Shown: piece by piece, positions 7,651-10,185 of the stretch | Position numbering within the stretch: the stretch's first letter is position 1 | Layout of the letters: each line of letters begins with the position of its first letter | Translations under genes and position numbers: made by a program | Assembly: GCA_021286925.1 (NCBI GenBank) | Contig: JAJTBL010000041.1 | Span: 1-10,185, forward strand | Length of the DNA: 10,185 bases | Source of the DNA: Spirochaetia bacterium | Lineage (GTDB): Bacteria; Spirochaetota; Spirochaetia; Treponematales; Rectinemataceae | Direction of reading: 5' to 3' | The notes under the pieces: generated by a model | The model's database searches: none | Seen by the model: only the letters and a program-made list of their open reading frames with translations | Told to the model about the DNA's origin: nothing

Positions 7651-7729
7651 GGCTTCGGAGTTTACGGCAGGGCAAACCGATTTTTAAAAACACGGTACTG
7701 TTTATATTCGGAATTTTGAAGCAAAACGG

Positions 7730-7775
7730 CTCGGCGTGCGCGTTATTAGTATATGAGCGATAACGCCGAGTTTTT
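7730..7775 (+). terminator. Terminator-like hairpin across the recQ start codon
   Basis: CTCGGCGT (7730-7737) pairs perfectly with ACGCCGAG (7763-7770), and five T residues follow (7771-7775). An alternative fold uses CTCGG/CCGAG plus CGTTAT (7741-7746) with ATAACG (7760-7765). The recQ ATG (7753) sits in the loop. It may terminate nth transcripts, attenuate recQ, or hide its start. The 25-nt loop of the simple fold is long for a classical terminator. Confidence 0.45.
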
Positions 7776-9294
7776 GGAAGATGAGGCAAACAAGGATCCT
7801 GTTGCGAAACTTGCCTGTGAGCAATTTCATATCCCCTATCTCATGCCCCTGCAGAGGATGGTCATTGCCAACATCCTGGATTCGCTGGATTATCCGGACA
7901 ACGCAGAGCAGATTTGCCAGATGGCCTTGTTCCCGACCGGCTTTGGGAAAAGCATCTGTTTTCAGCTTCCCGCCCTTTTCCTGCCGGGTTTGACGGTTAT
8001 CGTCTACCCGCTTTTGGCGCTGATGGCGGATCAGCAGAAGAGTCTTGAGCGGCTGGGCATCCCCTGCTCGCTCTTCCGCGGCGGCCTTGCGAAGGAACAG
8101 GAACAGGCAGTTTTTTCCGCCCTGAAAAGCGGGGCTTCGAACATGCTTATCACGAATCCGGAATCGCTTTCGCGGCCCGATCTGCTTGCAGTGCTGGAAA
8201 ATCGCTGTATTTCCCACCTGGCTATCGATGAAGCGCATTGCGTCAGCGAATGGGGCGAGACATTCCGGCCTGCGTACCTTGCCCTCGGAGAAATCGCCGC
8301 GAGGCTGAAACCGAAGGTTTTCAGCGCTTTCACCGCCACCGCCAGTCCCCTGGTCGAAGCGGCAATCGCAAAGCATCTTTTCGCAGGCAGCAGCTACGTC
8401 AGGATCACTTCCGACATCGACAAACCGAACATCCATTACCATGTCATGCGCTCGCTCTGCCCGCGTCACAGTCTTGAAAGGCTCCTGCTCGAGTGCAAAA
8501 AACCCGCGATTGTGTTTTGCCAGTCACGAGAAGGGACCAGAATCCTGGCGGAAATGGTCGAAAGGCGGCTTCCTTTTGAATCGCGGTTCTATCACGCGGG
8601 GCTCGAGCGGGAAGAGAAAACAGCCATAGAAACCTGGTTCATGGAAAGCGAAACCGGCATTCTCATCTCTACCTGCGCGTATGGCATGGGCGTCAATAAA
8701 AAGAATATCAGGACAGTCATACATTATGGCTCGCCGCCTTCGGCCGAAGCCTATATCCAGGAAGCCGGGCGGGCAGGAAGGGACGGCGAACCTGCCGAAG
8801 CGATTCTGCTGAAACTGCCGGCGGAAGAGAATGCTGTCATATCGGATCCGGGCAAGACGGCTGCCTCATCGGATGCTGGAAGCGAGACTGTGCGGGAAGC
8901 GCGCAGAAGGGCTTTCCTGGCATACGGCACTGATGGACGATGCCTGCGGGAGCAGCTGCTCAATCTGATGGGCTCGAACCTCGACTCGCCCTGCTCGGGC
9001 TGTTCGGTTTGCGATGGGAGCTGGAGCCGGGAACCTGAAGGTCAGCGAGAGCTGGTGCAGTTTTTTTCAGCCAATCCATTCCGCTTCAGCCTGTACCAGA
9101 GTATCGGTTTTTTAAATATGCGGACAGAAGTTGCCGGCAAAAGCGCGCGGAAGCCGCGGTGCAGAAGCGCAGGCGTGCTGCAGGATTGGCAGAGACGCGA
9201 CAGCATGCTGGCAATCCGGGAAGCCTTGCACAGGGGGATTCTTGTTGAAAAAGCTCGCGGCATGAGAAAAGGACGAATAGGTCTTGAAGTGTAG
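7753..9294 (+). CDS. recQ: RecQ-family ATP-dependent DNA helicase, short form without HRDC
   Basis: RecQ is a 3'-5' superfamily 2 helicase in recombination and fork repair. The 513-aa protein has a divergent motif 0 (YLMPLQRM, Gln34), Walker A FPTGFGKS (60-67), DEAH with the aromatic-rich loop DEAHCVSEWGETFRPAY (159-175), SAFTATAS (191-198), IVFCQSREGT (253-262), ISTCAYGMGVNKKNI (305-319) and QEAGRAGRDGE (336-346). The RecQ zinc site is complete: Cys397, Cys414, Cys417, Cys420, in the exact C-x16-C-x2-C-x2-C spacing. The last 90 residues could hold a reduced winged helix; no HRDC domain follows, so the protein is about 100 aa shorter than E. coli RecQ. The ATG at 7753 lacks a visible ribosome site and lies in a hairpin loop; an in-frame TAG at 7747 rules out an earlier start. 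Confidence 0.93.
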   Translation: MSDNAEFLEDEANKDPVAKLACEQFHIPYLMPLQRMVIANILDSLDYPDNAEQICQMALFPTGFGKSICFQLPALFLPGLTVIVYPLLALMADQQKSLERLGIPCSLFRGGLAKEQEQAVFSALKSGASNMLITNPESLSRPDLLAVLENRCISHLAIDEAHCVSEWGETFRPAYLALGEIAARLKPKVFSAFTATASPLVEAAIAKHLFAGSSYVRITSDIDKPNIHYHVMRSLCPRHSLERLLLECKKPAIVFCQSREGTRILAEMVERRLPFESRFYHAGLEREEKTAIETWFMESETGILISTCAYGMGVNKKNIRTVIHYGSPPSAEAYIQEAGRAGRDGEPAEAILLKLPAEENAVISDPGKTAASSDAGSETVREARRRAFLAYGTDGRCLREQLLNLMGSNLDSPCSGCSVCDGSWSREPEGQRELVQFFSANPFRFSLYQSIGFLNMRTEVAGKSARKPRCRSAGVLQDWQRRDSMLAIREALHRGILVEKARGMRKGRIGLEV

Positions 9295-9312
9295 CATTTT
9301 TAGACATATCAT
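9284..9312 (+). promoter_or_regulatory. Candidate pgi promoter
   Basis: TTGAAG (9284-9289, four of six) and TATCAT (9307-9312, five of six) are exactly 17 nt apart. The -35 box overlaps the last recQ codons. Transcription would start near 9319, giving a leader of about 45 nt that contains the hairpin at 9331-9348. Confidence 0.45.
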
Positions 9313-9330
9313 GTAGCATAAAGAAACATT

Positions 9331-9348
9331 CCATCGGATTTTCGATGG
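9331..9348 (+). promoter_or_regulatory. Hairpin just before the pgi ribosome site
   Basis: CCATCG (9331-9336) and CGATGG (9343-9348) form a perfect 6-bp stem with a GATTTT loop, ending 4 nt before the GAGG ribosome site of pgi. No T-run follows on the + strand, so it is not a terminator. It could be an RNA element tuning translation or a protein-binding dyad near the predicted start of transcription. Confidence 0.35.
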
Positions 9349-9364
9349 CAACGAGGATGGTGTG

Positions 9365-10185
9365 ATGACGTATAAAAATCTTGATTCCTGCGCAAGTTTT
9401 CAGGCGCTGAAAGCATTGCCGCGCGTTTCAATCGCAGAATCGCTGACTCCTGATAGAATAGAATCGTACACAATACCGACTGCCGAGGGTTTTTTATTCA
9501 ATTATGCCGCGGCTCCGGTCAATGAAGCCATTATCGATGCTTTGCAGAAGCTTGCCGATGAGCAGGAGCTGATTGGAAAATATCAGGCGCTGGTTGAAGG
9601 CGAGATCATGAACACGGGCGAAAAACGGATGGTTCTCCACCACCTGGCCCGCGGCCAGCTCGGCAAGGCGGTTGTATTTCAGGGACAGAATCTGCGCGAT
9701 TTTTACGAAAATGAACGCAGGAAGATAGCTGAATTCGCCCAGGCGGTTCATGCAGGGACCATTGTCGGCGCAACGGGAAAGCCATTCAAGACCGTCATTC
9801 AGATTGGCATCGGCGGTTCAGACCTGGGGCCGCGGGCTGTCTATCTGGCGCTGGATCGTTGGGCTGAAGCAGCCGGCAGGAAGCGGATGAAAGCCGCCTT
9901 CATTTCCAACGTGGATCCCGACGATGCCGATCATATACTCGCTGGGCTTGACCTTGAAACCAGCTTGTTTATTCTCGTTTCGAAGAGCGGAACAACACAG
10001 GAAACGCTCGCCAACGAAACGCTGGTCAGGGCACGGCTCGAATCAGCCGGTCTCGACAGTTCCCGGCACATGATTGCCGTTACGAGCAAGACAAGCCCGC
10101 TCGCGCAAAGTCCTGACTATCTCGCAAGCTTCTTCATCGATGATTTTATCGGCGGACGATATTCCACATCGAGCGCTGTCGGCGG
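9365..10185 (+). CDS. pgi: Glucose-6-phosphate isomerase, 3' end cut off by the window
   Basis: Pgi interconverts glucose 6-phosphate and fructose 6-phosphate in glycolysis and gluconeogenesis. The 273 complete codons present are open to the window edge and show the family signatures: NTGEKRMVLHHLAR (83-96, the usual N(x)TE.R.VLH.ALR region), IQIGIGGSDLGPRAV (the phosphate-binding loop), VSKSGTTQETLANE (sugar isomerase signature) and GGRYSTSSAVG at the cut end. Bacterial Pgi is about 450-550 aa, so roughly half of the gene is present. The ATG at 9365 has GAGG 8 nt upstream and follows an overlapping GTG. The N-terminus (MTYKNLDSCASFQALKALP) resembles treponemal forms as I recall them. Confidence 0.96.
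   Translation, partial: MTYKNLDSCASFQALKALPRVSIAESLTPDRIESYTIPTAEGFLFNYAAAPVNEAIIDALQKLADEQELIGKYQALVEGEIMNTGEKRMVLHHLARGQLGKAVVFQGQNLRDFYENERRKIAEFAQAVHAGTIVGATGKPFKTVIQIGIGGSDLGPRAVYLALDRWAEAAGRKRMKAAFISNVDPDDADHILAGLDLETSLFILVSKSGTTQETLANETLVRARLESAGLDSSRHMIAVTSKTSPLAQSPDYLASFFIDDFIGGRYSTSSAVG

Noticed and set aside
7639..7679. Direct repeat GCAAACCG (7639-7646 and 7672-7679) after nth
   Set aside because: Eight bases repeated once, with no flanking inverted repeats or integrase; chance is the simplest explanation.
7702..8469. 255-codon open frame on the - strand opposite recQ
   Set aside because: Antisense to intact RecQ helicase motifs and lacking protein-like features of its own.

Overview
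The window is ordinary bacterial chromosome of roughly 50% GC, tightly packed with housekeeping genes. The order HU-family protein, bactofilin, Rho (with a long disordered N-terminal extension) and ribosomal protein L31, together with a sigma-like regulator of a type I associate with treponemes, points to Spirochaetota, probably a Treponema relative. This placement rests on gene order and protein character recalled from family knowledge, not on a database search. I see no tRNA, rRNA, CRISPR array, insertion sequence, prophage or att site.

Region 1 (1-3172, + strand): the 3' part of an HU-like DNA-binding protein closed by an intrinsic terminator; a small bactofilin; a near-consensus sigma-70 promoter lying inside the bactofilin 3' end; a roughly 160-nt leader with several hairpins; rho; rpmE with its own candidate promoter and leader hairpin; and a strong bidirectional terminator. 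Region 2 (3171-4717, - strand): a two-gene unit made of a 306-aa sigma-factor-like protein of unknown function followed by an RdgB/HAM1-type NTP pyrophosphatase. It converges on rpmE and shares the bidirectional terminator. Region 3 (4894-6891, - strand): a two-gene unit of a transcarbamylase-fold protein whose catalytic motifs are all degraded, then a DHH/DHHA1 phosphoesterase (NrnA-like), closed by an intrinsic terminator. Region 4 (6892-10185, + strand): endonuclease III with an unusual spacing of its Fe-S cysteines, a short RecQ helicase without HRDC whose start codon lies inside a terminator-like hairpin, and the 5' part of glucose-6-phosphate isomerase. Overlapping divergent promoters separate regions 3 and 4.

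Functionally the window mixes nucleic-acid upkeep (HU, Rho, RdgB, NrnA-like DHH, Nth, RecQ), translation (L31), cell shape (bactofilin) and glycolysis (Pgi). No undescribed multi-gene system stands out. The most novel items are the pseudo-carbamoyltransferase paired with the DHH phosphoesterase, the sigma-like protein coupled to rdgB, the altered Fe-S loop of Nth, and the hairpin over the recQ start.
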